A stretch of 64,000 bases of DNA from Streptococcus anginosus. Lineage in GTDB: Bacteria > Bacillota > Bacilli > Lactobacillales > Streptococcaceae. Position 1 is the first letter of the stretch. Each line of letters begins with the position of its first letter. The translations under genes and the position numbers were made by a program. Shown piece by piece: positions 43,074 to 52,768 of the stretch. Where the stretch lies: NCBI RefSeq assembly GCF_001697145.1, contig NZ_CP012719.1, forward strand, positions 1,894,501 to 1,958,500, given 5' to 3'. The notes below the pieces were generated by a model. The model saw only the letters and a list, made by a program, of their open reading frames with translations, was not told the DNA's origin and ran no database searches.

Positions 43074-44933
43074 TTAACTATTATTACTTTCTTTGAGGAT
43101 GATGATATAAGGTGTAAAATCATATTCTAATATTTTTACATCTTGTTCTTTTTTTAAATGTTCCCAATTTGTAATACAATCATGTGTCTGTTTAGAACGA
43201 TCTTTAATTGCATCCCATTTATAACCGCTCGATATCATGAATAGACTCCATCGACGATGTTCAATTTTCTCCAATTTTTCTTTAACACTGATATTATTTA
43301 TGTCAGAAAATTCTTTTTTTGCTAGTATATAATTTCTTTTTGTAGATTGATGCATTGATTGTCTTATAGATGATTCTTTATGGAACAGTTCTAGCTTATC
43401 CCATTCTACGTTGATATTATTGGAATTTTCAAGAGAAGAATCCAAATGGTTTCCTGTATTTTGGACGCAAGTATAATTGTAGTTGAAAAGTTTTGCTTGA
43501 TTCAGGATATCTTCATTTCGAATGGCTTCATACGAAAATATATCTTCTTCGGGTTCTATGAATAATACATCATCTTGCAAATACAGAGGTTGTCCAAAAA
43601 CAATTATTTGTCCTTTAAATTCTTGAGATTGACTATTAGTATTTATTTTACGTATACTTTCTAACAGTCCTACCTTATTATGATTGTTTCCTGTAGAAAT
43701 TACGAAATAAGTAAAGATATCTTCCAGGTGGCAGTCGGAAAGTATTTTTCTAAATTGCACTGATTCCACATCGATATCCCAAAACCTAATTTTCATTTTT
43801 CCATCTACTTCAAACGTGCGTGAAGATTCAGTAGGGTCATCTTTACTCGATAGCGATAATGTATACTGTTTAATTTTTTCCCCTTTAATAATTTTAAGAT
43901 CTTTATAAGATACTTCATTAATAATATCTGGGTGAAAATTATTGAGAAAAATCCCTATTTTACTCTTCATATTTTTATCAAAGACATCAAATATTATTGT
44001 AGAGTCTGCTGATAAAACCGATAAAGATAATGCTTCAGTCAACGTATGTTGACCAATCTCACCAAATCCTATAATACCAATATGAACATCATCTGATGTT
44101 TGATAATCACCATTCGACTGTTGAAAAATGGGATACTTCTCAAACATATTTTCAACAGCTTTCCTTTGAATATTTAATAATTGAACATTCTTGAAATCCA
44201 AATTATCCTGACTATTATTTTGAAAAATTACTTTTTCGAAAGCGGGGTCATTACAAGTGAAATAAATCGTTTGGTGAGAAGAGCTATTCTTGGAATGACT
44301 AGTATTCTTTTGAATCTCTTTTATATTTTTTAAAAAGGCACAATTAGTATGTACGTTCTGATCGCAAAGTAAAATATAATCAAATTTTTCCAAGTGAATT
44401 TTTCTAAGTAGTTTCTCATATCCTTCATCTTGATATTTTTGAATGATCGAAACTCCCATTTCTCTCAGGCTATTTTTAGTATCTCCTTGTAGAATTTCTT
44501 CTTCAATTAAGGTAATTTTGCACTCTTTGGATAATGATTTGACAAACTTATCTCTGTTTTCGCCTTTACCTAAAATTAAAAATGATATTGGTTTTTTTCT
44601 TTTCAAAAGATACATAAAATATGAATATGGGGTTCTGGCAAAAATAATTAGAGCTCCAATTGTACAAAAAGGTGCTGCTATCACTGCAAGGCAATAAATA
44701 TACGTTATAATCGCCACATGTAAGTGTTGATTTTCATCTAAAAATTTTATAGCATCTGCCTGACTGATATCTGAATCAAGTTTATATGCCTTTATAACAT
44801 TTTGAAAATTTAGAGAAAATCTAAAAAAAACATTATCAACTGCACTATAATAAAGACACCCTTCAGCTATAAAAATTAAAGCTACAACTACCGTTGCTAT
44901 AATCAGATATTTCCTGTATTTTGTTTTTTTCAT
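43074..44933 (-). CDS. Membrane protein with two TrkA-N-like Rossmann domains and a C-terminal RyR domain
   Basis: 619 residues from ATG 44933 (TATGGAGCATTTT upstream). Two membrane helices (about 10-30 and 72-98) are followed by a first Rossmann-like domain (PISFLILGKGENRDKFVKSL, about 115-200). A second has the motif IGIIGFGEIGQHT (about 285-297). Near the end is a RyR domain (about 551-600: KEKLEKIEHRRWSLFMISSG, THDCITNWEHLKKE). TrkA-N plus RyR proteins occur in bacteria near predicted conflict systems, where RyR is proposed to sense a nucleotide. The overall plan resembles a potassium-channel gating ring on a two-helix membrane part, without a selectivity filter. It is convergent with the TIR operon. 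Confidence 0.8.
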   Translation of the reverse strand: MKKTKYRKYLIIATVVVALIFIAEGCLYYSAVDNVFFRFSLNFQNVIKAYKLDSDISQADAIKFLDENQHLHVAIITYIYCLAVIAAPFCTIGALIIFARTPYSYFMYLLKRKKPISFLILGKGENRDKFVKSLSKECKITLIEEEILQGDTKNSLREMGVSIIQKYQDEGYEKLLRKIHLEKFDYILLCDQNVHTNCAFLKNIKEIQKNTSHSKNSSSHQTIYFTCNDPAFEKVIFQNNSQDNLDFKNVQLLNIQRKAVENMFEKYPIFQQSNGDYQTSDDVHIGIIGFGEIGQHTLTEALSLSVLSADSTIIFDVFDKNMKSKIGIFLNNFHPDIINEVSYKDLKIIKGEKIKQYTLSLSSKDDPTESSRTFEVDGKMKIRFWDIDVESVQFRKILSDCHLEDIFTYFVISTGNNHNKVGLLESIRKINTNSQSQEFKGQIIVFGQPLYLQDDVLFIEPEEDIFSYEAIRNEDILNQAKLFNYNYTCVQNTGNHLDSSLENSNNINVEWDKLELFHKESSIRQSMHQSTKRNYILAKKEFSDINNISVKEKLEKIEHRRWSLFMISSGYKWDAIKDRSKQTHDCITNWEHLKKEQDVKILEYDFTPYIIILKESNNS

Positions 44934-45555
44934 AAAATGCTCCATAAAAAATAAATGTTTAAATTATGGTCGAACTCAACTTGATTAAAATGAATTTGCA
45001 ATCCCTATACATAAAAATTTGATATGTAATCATTACAATCAAAAGTCCTTACAAGAATTATATCATTTTTAAGAGATAACTTGTTGAACTCTCTTAATAT
45101 TATTAAAAAATGTTTTAGGAGATGCTAATAACTAGGAATATGTTTTTTAGATTCATTCAAACGAAGCCAATTTAGTTTAATGTGTCGTCTTGATAATTTC
45201 ATCTTAGGCCTGTTTAGAAATATACCGAAGGTGGGTGTGATAATAGTTATGCTCAACAGTTATTTCAGTGTAAAGATACTCTCTTTTATTATAGAACAAA
45301 ATAATCTATTACAGTTATTATCGTTTAGACAACTCAATATTTAATAGAGTGTTGCTTAAGATAATCATTATATTGCTTACTCTATTAAGGAATTCCTATA
45401 TCTACGATATATTTTTCAATCCAATAACATGTATTTCTACTGATTATTATTTATAAACCTAAAAAGAACAAATTTGTCTTCATAAGAAATTCTACTAGCT
45501 AAAGATAACGAAATGATTCTCCCACACTCCTCAACAAATTACTTGGATTTTATGA
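44934..45555. other. AT-rich gene-free stretch
   Basis: About 620 bp without a supported gene. Short frames are broken by stops and no RBS-led frame is convincing. It reads like decayed DNA of the accessory island. Any promoter of the RyR gene must lie at its left end, where I could not fix clear boxes. Confidence 0.5.
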
Positions 45556-46161
45556 TCTCTATCTTCTAAAGAGAAATCAAAATACTATTTAACAAACTAT
45601 TTTGATTTAGATTCTATCAACTACATAAACAAAGGAGCAAATTATATCATTTGGAATGATGACAAGTCTAATGATTTTGAATCTAATTTTCTACAACAAG
45701 CCGGTCTATTTTTAGCTTCTGCTACTCCGTTCTTTCAATTAGTGTGTTTAGATGAAACTATTATGGATGGACTCGAAAAATTTAAACTTTCAAATGATAA
45801 ACAACTGATTAAATTTAATGAGTGGATTCACAACTATAAAAGATCTTCTCTTTTTATCTATCGAATCAATCATCGAGCAGTTTTTGATTTATTTACCCAT
45901 TTGCAACAAAATTCTTATTTTAAGCACGATGAATATATAGAGAAAATTAAACAAGAAGAATTTGCCTTATTAAAAGATCGAAACCAGTTTAATGATTTAC
46001 AAAAAAATAAAATGATGGAAATCATATTGTTCCTTGTCGGTTCTGTCTCTGTTCTTGAAGTTGTAGATATTTTTACTGATAATATTAAAATTTTATCAAT
46101 AAGTGCTTTGATTACTATCTCTTTGTCTGTTGGAATACTCATTTATAGAAATCGCAAATGA
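45556..46161 (+). pseudogene. 5'-truncated gene for a protein with two C-terminal membrane helices
   Basis: The frame is open from just after a TGA (45553-45555) to 46161, about 200 codons, but has no start codon or RBS at its head. The first plausible start (GTG 45742) lies in mid-domain. The encoded segment includes NYIIWNDDKSNDFESNFLQQ, an acidic/helical region, and two hydrophobic helices at the end (MMEIILFLVGSVSVLEVVDI and ILSISALITISLSVGILIY). It is probably a frame-shifted remnant. Bases 45620-45636 are identical to 16779-16795 in the argR-mutS repeat. Confidence 0.5.
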
Positions 46162-46238
46162 TATTTAAAGTCGATGAAATCAATCTTTCAAAGGCTTTTT
46201 TCTTATATCTCAAACTAAATATCAAATATTTATAATCA

Positions 46239-46562
46239 TCAAGAAATCATTTCAGCCAAATCTATCATGGCTTGTTCAATCTTATCCTTTCCTTTTTGCA
46301 TAACATGAAGATAGATTTTTTCTATCTCTCTACTATCCTCTGAATGTCCTACAAATTTTCGAATCACGTTTAGACTTACATTTTTATCTGCCATAACTGA
46401 AACAAAGCTATGTCGAAACATGTGAGGAACTATGTGAACAGGTCTGCCAAAATCAACTAAGTCATCAATATCTTTATAAGGTTTTCCACTTTTTTGTTGT
46501 ATTTCGCAGACTGACTTGAACCACCTTGCAGGAACATTGAAATTTCTGTATGATACAATGAG
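46239..46562 (-). pseudogene. Tyrosine-recombinase C-terminal fragment
   Basis: A 108-codon open frame without start. It encodes RWFKSVCEIQQKSGKPYKDI, then VPHMFRHSFVSVMADKNVSL and RKFVGHSEDSREIEKIYLHV. The HxxR (HMFRH) and GH motifs and a late tyrosine (YLHV) are those of phage/ICE integrases. The N-terminal two thirds are missing; a stop (46563-46565) lies upstream. It is a relic of the element that brought or lay beside the accessory region 37-46 kb. Confidence 0.8.
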
Positions 46563-46684
46563 CTACCTTGCTGATTCTTACATTTAATATACGTGATACT
46601 AGTTTCCATATTTTAATTTATAAGTAAAATAATCAACCATCTTATGAAAGTAGAATTTTCAACAATCATAAAAAAGAAAACATA

Positions 46685-46726
46685 GAAATAAAGAGTTTAA
46701 AACATCTGTCTTAAACTCTTTATTTC
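46685..46726 (-). terminator. Terminator of czcD
   Basis: GAAATAAAGAGTTTAA and TTAAACTCTTTATTTC form a perfect 16-bp stem with a ten-base loop. Confidence 0.9.
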
Positions 46727-47590
46727 TCACTGTTGCTCGCCAATACAGCATTCTTCGTGCTCATCTAAACTTTCGTCTGTCTGAATGGTGACTTTTGTAA
46801 TTCCATACATTTTGAGATGTTGGCGAATGAGCTGCTGAGTTTCTGCTTGTTGTTCGGGATGTTTCATGCAAATATGAATCATCGCAAATTTTTCTAGCCC
46901 ATCAGTTGTCCAAACATTTAGCTGAGTGATTGTTTGGATATTCTCGATTGTTTGAATCTCTGCATAAAGATCATTCAAGTTCACATCACTCGGTACGTGA
47001 TCAAGAAAGATTTGAACATTTTCCCAAAACTTTGGCAGTGCTTTACTCAAGATAAAAGTCGAAATGATGAGCGAAAGCAATGGGTCAAGGAAATACCAAT
47101 TTGTAAAACGAAGAATGAAGGATACAAAGATCACAGCCAACCAGCCTAAAATATCTTCTAGAAAATGCAGACTCAGAATGGATTCATTGTGTGTATGTCC
47201 ATGGCTAACCACTCTGCTGGCTGCAAAGTTGATTACAATTGCAAAAATTCCCAAAATAAGCATACCATCGTAATTTACCCGTTCAGGCGCAAACAGCTTG
47301 GGAACATTTTCAACCAGAATGAGAATAGAACCTACTATTAAAATGGTAGAAGTCAACATAGCTCCCAGCAAACTATACCGTTTATAGCCTAATGTATAGT
47401 TTCTATCATCTCGTCTATTGGAAATTTTTTCAAAAAACGCCGACAAGCCAATCGCTAAGGCATCTCCTGTATCATGTACCGCATCTGCCAGTACAGCACT
47501 AGAATTAAATAGAGCTCCAAAGATAAATTCAATAATTGCAAACGAAAAATTTAACAGAAATGCAATCCAGACATTTTTACTTGATTTCAT
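46727..47590 (-). CDS. czcD: Zinc efflux transporter, cation diffusion facilitator family
   Basis: 287 residues with six membrane helices. The metal site is visible as H-x-x-x-D in helix 2 (DAVHDTGDAL) and helix 5 (HFLEDILGW); a His-rich loop HGHTHNE lies between helices 4 and 5. A cytoplasmic domain (about 205-275) and a CC-containing tail follow. In pneumococcus CzcD exports zinc and is induced by SczA, whose gene is divergent here as well. RBS GAAGGAGACAATA. Confidence 0.92.
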   Translation of the reverse strand: MKSSKNVWIAFLLNFSFAIIEFIFGALFNSSAVLADAVHDTGDALAIGLSAFFEKISNRRDDRNYTLGYKRYSLLGAMLTSTILIVGSILILVENVPKLFAPERVNYDGMLILGIFAIVINFAASRVVSHGHTHNESILSLHFLEDILGWLAVIFVSFILRFTNWYFLDPLLSLIISTFILSKALPKFWENVQIFLDHVPSDVNLNDLYAEIQTIENIQTITQLNVWTTDGLEKFAMIHICMKHPEQQAETQQLIRQHLKMYGITKVTIQTDESLDEHEECCIGEQQ

Positions 47591-47760
47591 TATTGTCTCC
47601 TTCTAATCGCACATTGAGATTTGATTTTATTTATTGTATAATGTATTCAAAACAAAACACTTTGTTCAATTATATTATCTACTATTTTAACGGAGGAAAC
47701 AAGAAACAAATCTAATGCTTCGTTTGATAGTGTACATTTAAGGAGATTTGTTCGGAAACG
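47591..47760. promoter_or_regulatory. czcD-sczA divergent control region
   Basis: 170 bp with AT-rich promoters. TTGAACAAAG and TTCAAAACAAAAC (minus/plus readings near 47640-47672) form an imperfect inverted arrangement where SczA would be expected to bind. The exact site is not proven. Confidence 0.45.
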
Positions 47761-48282
47761 ATGGATAGACGAGTTAAAAAATCACGCGCAGCCATTTATC
47801 AGGCTTTTCTCACTCTTTTGAATCAAAAAAGCTATGAGTCCCTCACAGTTCAAGAAATCATTGACCTTGCAGATGTCGGTCGGTCGACTTTCTATGCTCA
47901 TTTTGAGACGAAAGAGGCACTACTTGAAGAAATGTGCCAAGATTTGTTCCAGCATACGTTTGTTGAGCGCTACCAAGCAAGTGAACTTTTTGACGCAACA
48001 GCTCATATTTTTTACCATTTCAGGAAAAACCAAGATAAAATAGCTACTTTATTATTGTCTAAAAATATTTATTTTATCAATCGTTTAAAATTAGAACTAG
48101 AGCATTATCTTTTTCCTCTCATTCGCGAAAAGCTATTGATACAAAAGTCTGATTTACCAGAACCATTTTTAAAAAACTATGTCACGACAACTTTTATTGA
48201 AACAGTTACTTGGTGGTTGGGACAACGAAATAAAATCGATGAAGCCACTATTACAGCCTACTATCTTGAGCTAATGCACTAA
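47761..48282 (+). CDS. sczA: SczA-like TetR-family regulator of zinc efflux
   Basis: 173 residues. TetR HTH at the N-terminus: SRAAIYQAFLTLLNQKSYES, LTVQEIIDLADVGRSTFYAH. The C-terminal ligand domain is of the TetR_C_7-like type with several His residues that could bind zinc. The divergent czcD gene matches the sczA-czcD arrangement of S. pneumoniae, where zinc-loaded SczA activates czcD. Start: ATG 47761, with GGAGATTTGTTCGGAAACG upstream, which is a long spacing. Confidence 0.85.
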   Translation: MDRRVKKSRAAIYQAFLTLLNQKSYESLTVQEIIDLADVGRSTFYAHFETKEALLEEMCQDLFQHTFVERYQASELFDATAHIFYHFRKNQDKIATLLLSKNIYFINRLKLELEHYLFPLIREKLLIQKSDLPEPFLKNYVTTTFIETVTWWLGQRNKIDEATITAYYLELMH

Positions 48283-48348
48283 TATAGGGCTATAATTTTG
48301 ACTATCTCTATGGTATAATTTTTTTTAAGAACCCTTCTAGGAGAATTT

Positions 48349-49518
48349 ATGAAAAAACAACATTCTATCTTTTTATTACCAGGAATTATCATGGTGGGTG
48401 TCGCTTTGCGGACGCCCTTTACAACGCTTCCAACTGTCTTAACAGACATTGCCAACGGACTTCATGTTTCAGTTAGTTCCCTCGGTCTTTTGACCAGTCT
48501 GCCCTTAATCATGTTTGCTCTCTGTTCTTCATTTTCGGCGCATTTAGCGAGCAAAATTGGGCTCGAACGGCTTTTTACTCTTGTCCTTGCTCTGCTTACC
48601 ATTGGATCTTTCATTCGGATTTTTAATCTACCACTTCTTTATGTGGGGACGATTCTCATTGGAGTTTCCATTGCAGTACTTAATGTTTTACTTCCAAGTG
48701 TCATCCAAGCCAATCAACCGCATCGGATTGGACTCTTGACAACCATGTATGTAACCTCTATGGGGCTATCAACCGCTATTGCTTCTTCTATTGCAGTGCC
48801 GATAACAAAAGCAACTTCATGGCAAGGTCTTGTTCTTTTTTTGACAATGGTTTGTCTTTTAGCATTTTTGATTTGGCTACCAAATACATCTTATAACCAT
48901 TTCTTAATGAACAAAAATAAAGAGCAACAAGGTAACTCTATCTGGAAAAATAAAAAAGTTTGGGCTATTATTATTTTTGGTGGCTTGCAATCATTGCTTT
49001 TTTATACTTGCCTAACCTGGCTACCAACTATGGCAACACAAGCCGGCATTTCAAATGCTTCTGCTGGAGTTTTAGCCTCTGTCTTTAACTTGATTAGTCT
49101 ACCTTTTTCAATGACCATTCCTAGCTTGACAACACGGCTGTCTCCTCGTCATCGTATGATAATGTTAGCAATTATCTCTGCTGCGGGTATCCTTGGTATT
49201 AGCATGCTCTTAATTCAAACGAATGATTTCTTTTATTGGCTTATTGCCAATATCCTCATTGGGTCAGCTGTGAGTGCTCTTTTCCCATATCTTATGGTTA
49301 CTTTTTCAACAAAAACGAGTAGCCCTGAACAAACTGCTCAGCTATCTGGCTTAGCACAAACAGGTGGTTATTTACTAGCTGCTTTTGGACCAGCTCTATT
49401 TGGTTATAGTGCCGATTTCTTCCATTCTTGGCTACCTGCTGTATATGTCTTGCTCATTCTTACAATCATTATGATTATTGCCCTCTTTTATGTAGAGAAA
49501 TCTGATAAAATTTTATAA
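48349..49518 (+). CDS. MFS transporter, CynX/NimT-like
   Basis: 389 residues with 12 predicted helices. The N-terminal LLPGIIMVGVALRTPFTTLP (GxxLRxPxT) and SSLGLLTSLPLIMFALCSSF are typical of the cyanate/2-nitroimidazole transporter subfamily; the substrate here is unknown. RBS TAGGAGAATTT. It stands alone between sczA and the glycosylase gene. Confidence 0.85.
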   Translation: MKKQHSIFLLPGIIMVGVALRTPFTTLPTVLTDIANGLHVSVSSLGLLTSLPLIMFALCSSFSAHLASKIGLERLFTLVLALLTIGSFIRIFNLPLLYVGTILIGVSIAVLNVLLPSVIQANQPHRIGLLTTMYVTSMGLSTAIASSIAVPITKATSWQGLVLFLTMVCLLAFLIWLPNTSYNHFLMNKNKEQQGNSIWKNKKVWAIIIFGGLQSLLFYTCLTWLPTMATQAGISNASAGVLASVFNLISLPFSMTIPSLTTRLSPRHRMIMLAIISAAGILGISMLLIQTNDFFYWLIANILIGSAVSALFPYLMVTFSTKTSSPEQTAQLSGLAQTGGYLLAAFGPALFGYSADFFHSWLPAVYVLLILTIIMIIALFYVEKSDKIL

Positions 49519-49526
49519 AAATCAAA

Positions 49527-49587
49527 AACAGAATGGAGAGTGAACCTTTTTCAGTTGTTGGACTCTTTTCTCCACTCTGTTTTTTTT
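49527..49587. terminator. Terminator MFS/glycosylase genes
   Basis: AACAGAATGGAGA and TCTCCACTCTGTT with one mismatch, then eight T; convergent genes. Confidence 0.8.
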
Positions 49588-50170
49588 AATTATCTATTTT
49601 CCATGTCTTAGCATCTGGCAATAAACCTACCTTCGAAATTTTAGAAACGTGCCGATTGCCCATAACATAAAAGCCTAGAGGCACAGCTCGCCATTCATCT
49701 GTGCAAGTCACGCCAATTCGAGAGCGCGAGCCAATTTGAAACGGGACAGCATTTTCTACCAATTGCAATCTTGAAGTGGTCAAACCTTGACCATCAAATT
49801 CCTTGGTAATCCCTGCAAATTTAGTTAATTTTCCTGGGCCGTTGGCAATCAATGTCCCGTCTGGCAATTCCAAGGCTCGAATCAAGACAGCTTCTGCAAC
49901 ATTCTCAGCTCTTGTGACTAAATTCAACATTTGATGTCCGTAGATTTGATAGACATACCAGTGTCCAGCAGATAAATACATAGACTCGTTTTTCGGTGTT
50001 CGTTTGCCATGCGCACTATGACAAGCACTATCTTTAGCTCCCAAATAGGCTTCTGTCTCAACAATTCGTCCCAACACTTGTCCGTCTAAGCACAATTGCA
50101 TACCTAACAAGGACTTAGCCGTTGCGACTGTATCTGTCTGCATGATATGTTTAAATTCTTTTGATAACAT
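49586..50170 (-). CDS. 3-methyladenine DNA glycosylase (AAG/MPG family)
   Basis: 194 residues. Family motifs: GRIVETEAYLGAKDSACHSA, GHWYVYQIYGHQMLNLVT, AVLIRALELPDG and NGPGKLTKFAGI. It removes alkylated purines in base-excision repair. The length is normal for the bacterial form. It is a single gene facing the MFS gene. No clear strong RBS is seen in the AT-rich leader. Confidence 0.93.
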   Translation of the reverse strand: MLSKEFKHIMQTDTVATAKSLLGMQLCLDGQVLGRIVETEAYLGAKDSACHSAHGKRTPKNESMYLSAGHWYVYQIYGHQMLNLVTRAENVAEAVLIRALELPDGTLIANGPGKLTKFAGITKEFDGQGLTTSRLQLVENAVPFQIGSRSRIGVTCTDEWRAVPLGFYVMGNRHVSKISKVGLLPDAKTWKIDN

Positions 50171-50198
50171 GATTTCATTATAACATGAATTCCATACA

Positions 50199-50229
50199 AA
50201 AAAGCAATCGAGAAAGACTGCTTTTTTTG
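50199..50229. terminator. Hairpin with T tract
   Basis: AAAAAAGCAATC - loop - GACTGCTTTTTTT. It may end a transcript from either side. Confidence 0.6.
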
Positions 50230-50240
50230 TTTAGGAGATT

Positions 50241-50294
50241 ATGATGAAAAAAGTTTTTTTTAGGATTAGTTATAAGATACCTTGTGTTGCTTAA
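50241..50294 (+). other. Micro-ORF with a T8 run (17 codons)
   Basis: AGGAGATT precedes ATGATGAAAAAAGTT and a run of eight T. The frame stops after 17 codons. With seven T it would continue to 24 codons as a hydrophobic peptide (MKKVFLGLVIRYLVLLKFVL...). It may be a remnant or a slippage site; the rest of 50171-50425 has no gene. Confidence 0.25.
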
Positions 50295-50425
50295 ATTTGT
50301 CTTAATAGAAAACAGTTAAACCGCTTTCAAAAATTCTTTTTTGTGTTAAAATAATAACAAAGAAGAAAAATGAACATTCTGATTATCACCCCACAATGAT
50401 ATCATGCTTATAAAGAAGAAATTTT

Positions 50426-51250
50426 ATGAACAAACGACCTATCCGCCTTGTCATAAGCGATATTGACGGTACTATTTTAAATGACCAACACCAAGTTGAT
50501 TATCAGCTAAAAACACAGCTTCCTCTTTTGCAGGAAAAAGGAATCCCTTTTGTGTTGGCATCTGCACGTTCACCACTTGGCATGGAGCCAATCGCACAGC
50601 AGCTTGGTCTCATTGACAATCCATTGGCTTGCTACAATGGCGCTCTTGTCATCAAAGGAAATCCTCAGAATTATGATATTTTAATGGAACACGCTTTGGA
50701 TAAAAAAGAAGTTCGTTGTCTGCTAGAGCTCGTCCAAGAGAAGTTTCCAGCTGTAGCTATCAATCTCTATACAGGAAAGGATTGGTTTGCTGAACAGATT
50801 GACAAATGGGTTCAGGAAGAAGCAGATATTACCGGTGAAAATCCTATCCTTCAATCTCTAGTTTCTGTTGTAGAACATTATGCTTCTATTCACAAACTTC
50901 TTCTGATAGGTGAAACAGTCATCATTCAAAATCTTCACGACTATCTGCAAAACACAGATTTTCCTAAAACAGCCTTTTATCTTTCAAAAGAGAATTATCT
51001 AGAAGTTACAGCTAAACAGGTTTCTAAGGAAAATGCTCTTCAAGAGATTGCTCATTTTTACCAAATCCCTCTCCAGCAAGTCATGGCAATCGGTGATAAC
51101 TTCAACGATCTCCCCATGCTGAAATTGGCCGGTTTAGGAGTGGCTATGGGAAATGCTCCTAAAGCAGTCAAAGAGCAAGCTACTATAGTCACTCTGACAA
51201 ACAATGAGGGAGGAGTCGCTCAAGCAATAGAGCAATACGTCTTGGATTAA
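50426..51250 (+). CDS. Cof-type HAD phosphatase
   Basis: 274 residues. HAD motif I VISDIDGTIL, motif II region FVLASARSP, motif III Lys near SKEN and motif IV GDNFNDLPML. A C2-type cap lies in the middle (about 85-190). It hydrolyses small phosphate esters in the cytoplasm; the substrate is unknown. Weak RBS (AAAGAAGAAATTTT). Not in an operon. Confidence 0.88.
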   Translation: MNKRPIRLVISDIDGTILNDQHQVDYQLKTQLPLLQEKGIPFVLASARSPLGMEPIAQQLGLIDNPLACYNGALVIKGNPQNYDILMEHALDKKEVRCLLELVQEKFPAVAINLYTGKDWFAEQIDKWVQEEADITGENPILQSLVSVVEHYASIHKLLLIGETVIIQNLHDYLQNTDFPKTAFYLSKENYLEVTAKQVSKENALQEIAHFYQIPLQQVMAIGDNFNDLPMLKLAGLGVAMGNAPKAVKEQATIVTLTNNEGGVAQAIEQYVLD

Positions 51251-51499
51251 CAGCTATCTTTCCAAAATACAATAGAAAAACGAACAGATTCATAAAATTC
51301 TCTAGTTCTCCATATAAAAATTAAGGGAATTATGTACCTGTTTACACAACCGCAAAGTATAGTTGTCAAATTTACAAAATCTTGTTTTAAAATACTACAT
51401 ATTGTAATTGGTGTAAACTGCTATATAGTTCCCAAAAATAAAACACGGACAAGCAAACTAGCAACCAACTAGTTAATTTGTGTTCGTGTTTTATTTTTC
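51251..51499. terminator. Gap with the dlt operon terminator
   Basis: AAATAAAACACG (about 51437-51448) pairs with CGTGTTTTATTT (about 51485-51496), with a weaker inner stem ACTAG/CTAGT. The rest is AT-rich without a gene. Confidence 0.7.
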
Positions 51500-52768
51500 T
51501 TATTTAAAATTCTCAATTGCTCCGTCATAATTTGCCCATTCTTTGCTGAAGAATCGATCATTCATCCGGTAAGTCGGAGCAGGCTTTGGATTGGAAATAA
51601 AAGGATTGACAGCCTTATCAAACGCCAGCCAGCCAAGCCAGCCCATGTGAATGGTGTCCTGCATAAAATAAGGTTTCCCACCATCGTTTGAAAAGTCTGC
51701 AATATTGGTAAAACCTTGGCTTTCCAACTGATAACGAATTTTCTTCACCGCTTGTTGATACTTTTCTTGACTCAAACCAGTATAGGCCATCCACTTTGCA
51801 TTGACAGGGGGAATAACAAAGATTGGATTCGTTTTTGACTTGGCAAATTGCTTCAAAACAAGCTGTAAGTCATTATACTCAGGAGACTTGACATAGGATA
51901 GCTTTTCCTGCGCACCTTTGAGCTTCTTTAAATGCTTTCGCAAACGGCGACGATAGAACTTATTATCAATTCCCAAGTTATTATTGTTAGTGTTTTTTTG
52001 TGCATCTTTAATAGCAAATTTTTCTAAATCCTCGTAGGAAAATTTATTTGGTAAACGCTTGACTTGAGGCTGAACCAATTTTTCATAATTTGCATTGCGT
52101 TCGGCAAATAGTGAGCTAAAAAGAGCATCCTCCCGCTGATTCAAACGACTAATAAGACGAATATATTGCTTGTCAAAATTTGACAGTTTCTGATTAGCAG
52201 CGACTTTTTTTACATTGTCTTTCATAGCCACTGTCGGATACAGTTGTAAGAGACGCTTAGCCGCATACTGAGCAGCAATATCTCCTTCTTGCTGACGCAA
52301 GAAACTGGTCAATTGATCACTATTAAAATATTGTTGAAATGCTGCTGGACTGTAGCCTTTTTTGGTAAACCATTGAGGAGAGACCACATACACGACTGTT
52401 TTATTTTTCAGTTGAGGAAGCAGCTGCTGCATACCAAAATATTGTGTAAGAGACGCTGCGGCACGTTGCCCCAAAAAATACGGACGGTAATTGCGGTTGT
52501 ATTTTTCTGACAAAACCGCAGGATGCATACTGTCAAAGCGCAGCCATTCACTTGAACCAAAGTAAGGAACAAAGCGGTGCTTTTTATCTGTCAAAGTACG
52601 TACTTTTTGTGTTCTTCCCTTGAAACTTCCCGCCGTCAAAGTAACGGCTGAGCGCTTTTCAGCTTGGTAATCATGTTGTTGCTTGGTTGGGTAGAAAAAT
52701 AGTAAAGCCACCACCATCAAAAGGGCGCAGAAAACTGGACCTAAAATGAGCCACAATCGTTTAAGCAT
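51500..52768 (-). CDS. dltD: DltD, D-alanyl transfer to lipoteichoic acid
   Basis: 422 residues. One N-terminal membrane helix ([20 protein letters not shown]) anchors an extracellular SGNH-like domain. GSSEWLRFD contains the catalytic Ser, and HMGWLGW near the C-terminus the His. DltD acts last in esterifying teichoic acids with D-alanine, which lowers negative surface charge and sensitivity to cationic peptides. It overlaps dltC by eight bases. Confidence 0.95.
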   Translation of the reverse strand: MLKRLWLILGPVFCALLMVVALLFFYPTKQQHDYQAEKRSAVTLTAGSFKGRTQKVRTLTDKKHRFVPYFGSSEWLRFDSMHPAVLSEKYNRNYRPYFLGQRAAASLTQYFGMQQLLPQLKNKTVVYVVSPQWFTKKGYSPAAFQQYFNSDQLTSFLRQQEGDIAAQYAAKRLLQLYPTVAMKDNVKKVAANQKLSNFDKQYIRLISRLNQREDALFSSLFAERNANYEKLVQPQVKRLPNKFSYEDLEKFAIKDAQKNTNNNNLGIDNKFYRRRLRKHLKKLKGAQEKLSYVKSPEYNDLQLVLKQFAKSKTNPIFVIPPVNAKWMAYTGLSQEKYQQAVKKIRYQLESQGFTNIADFSNDGGKPYFMQDTIHMGWLGWLAFDKAVNPFISNPKPAPTYRMNDRFFSKEWANYDGAIENFK

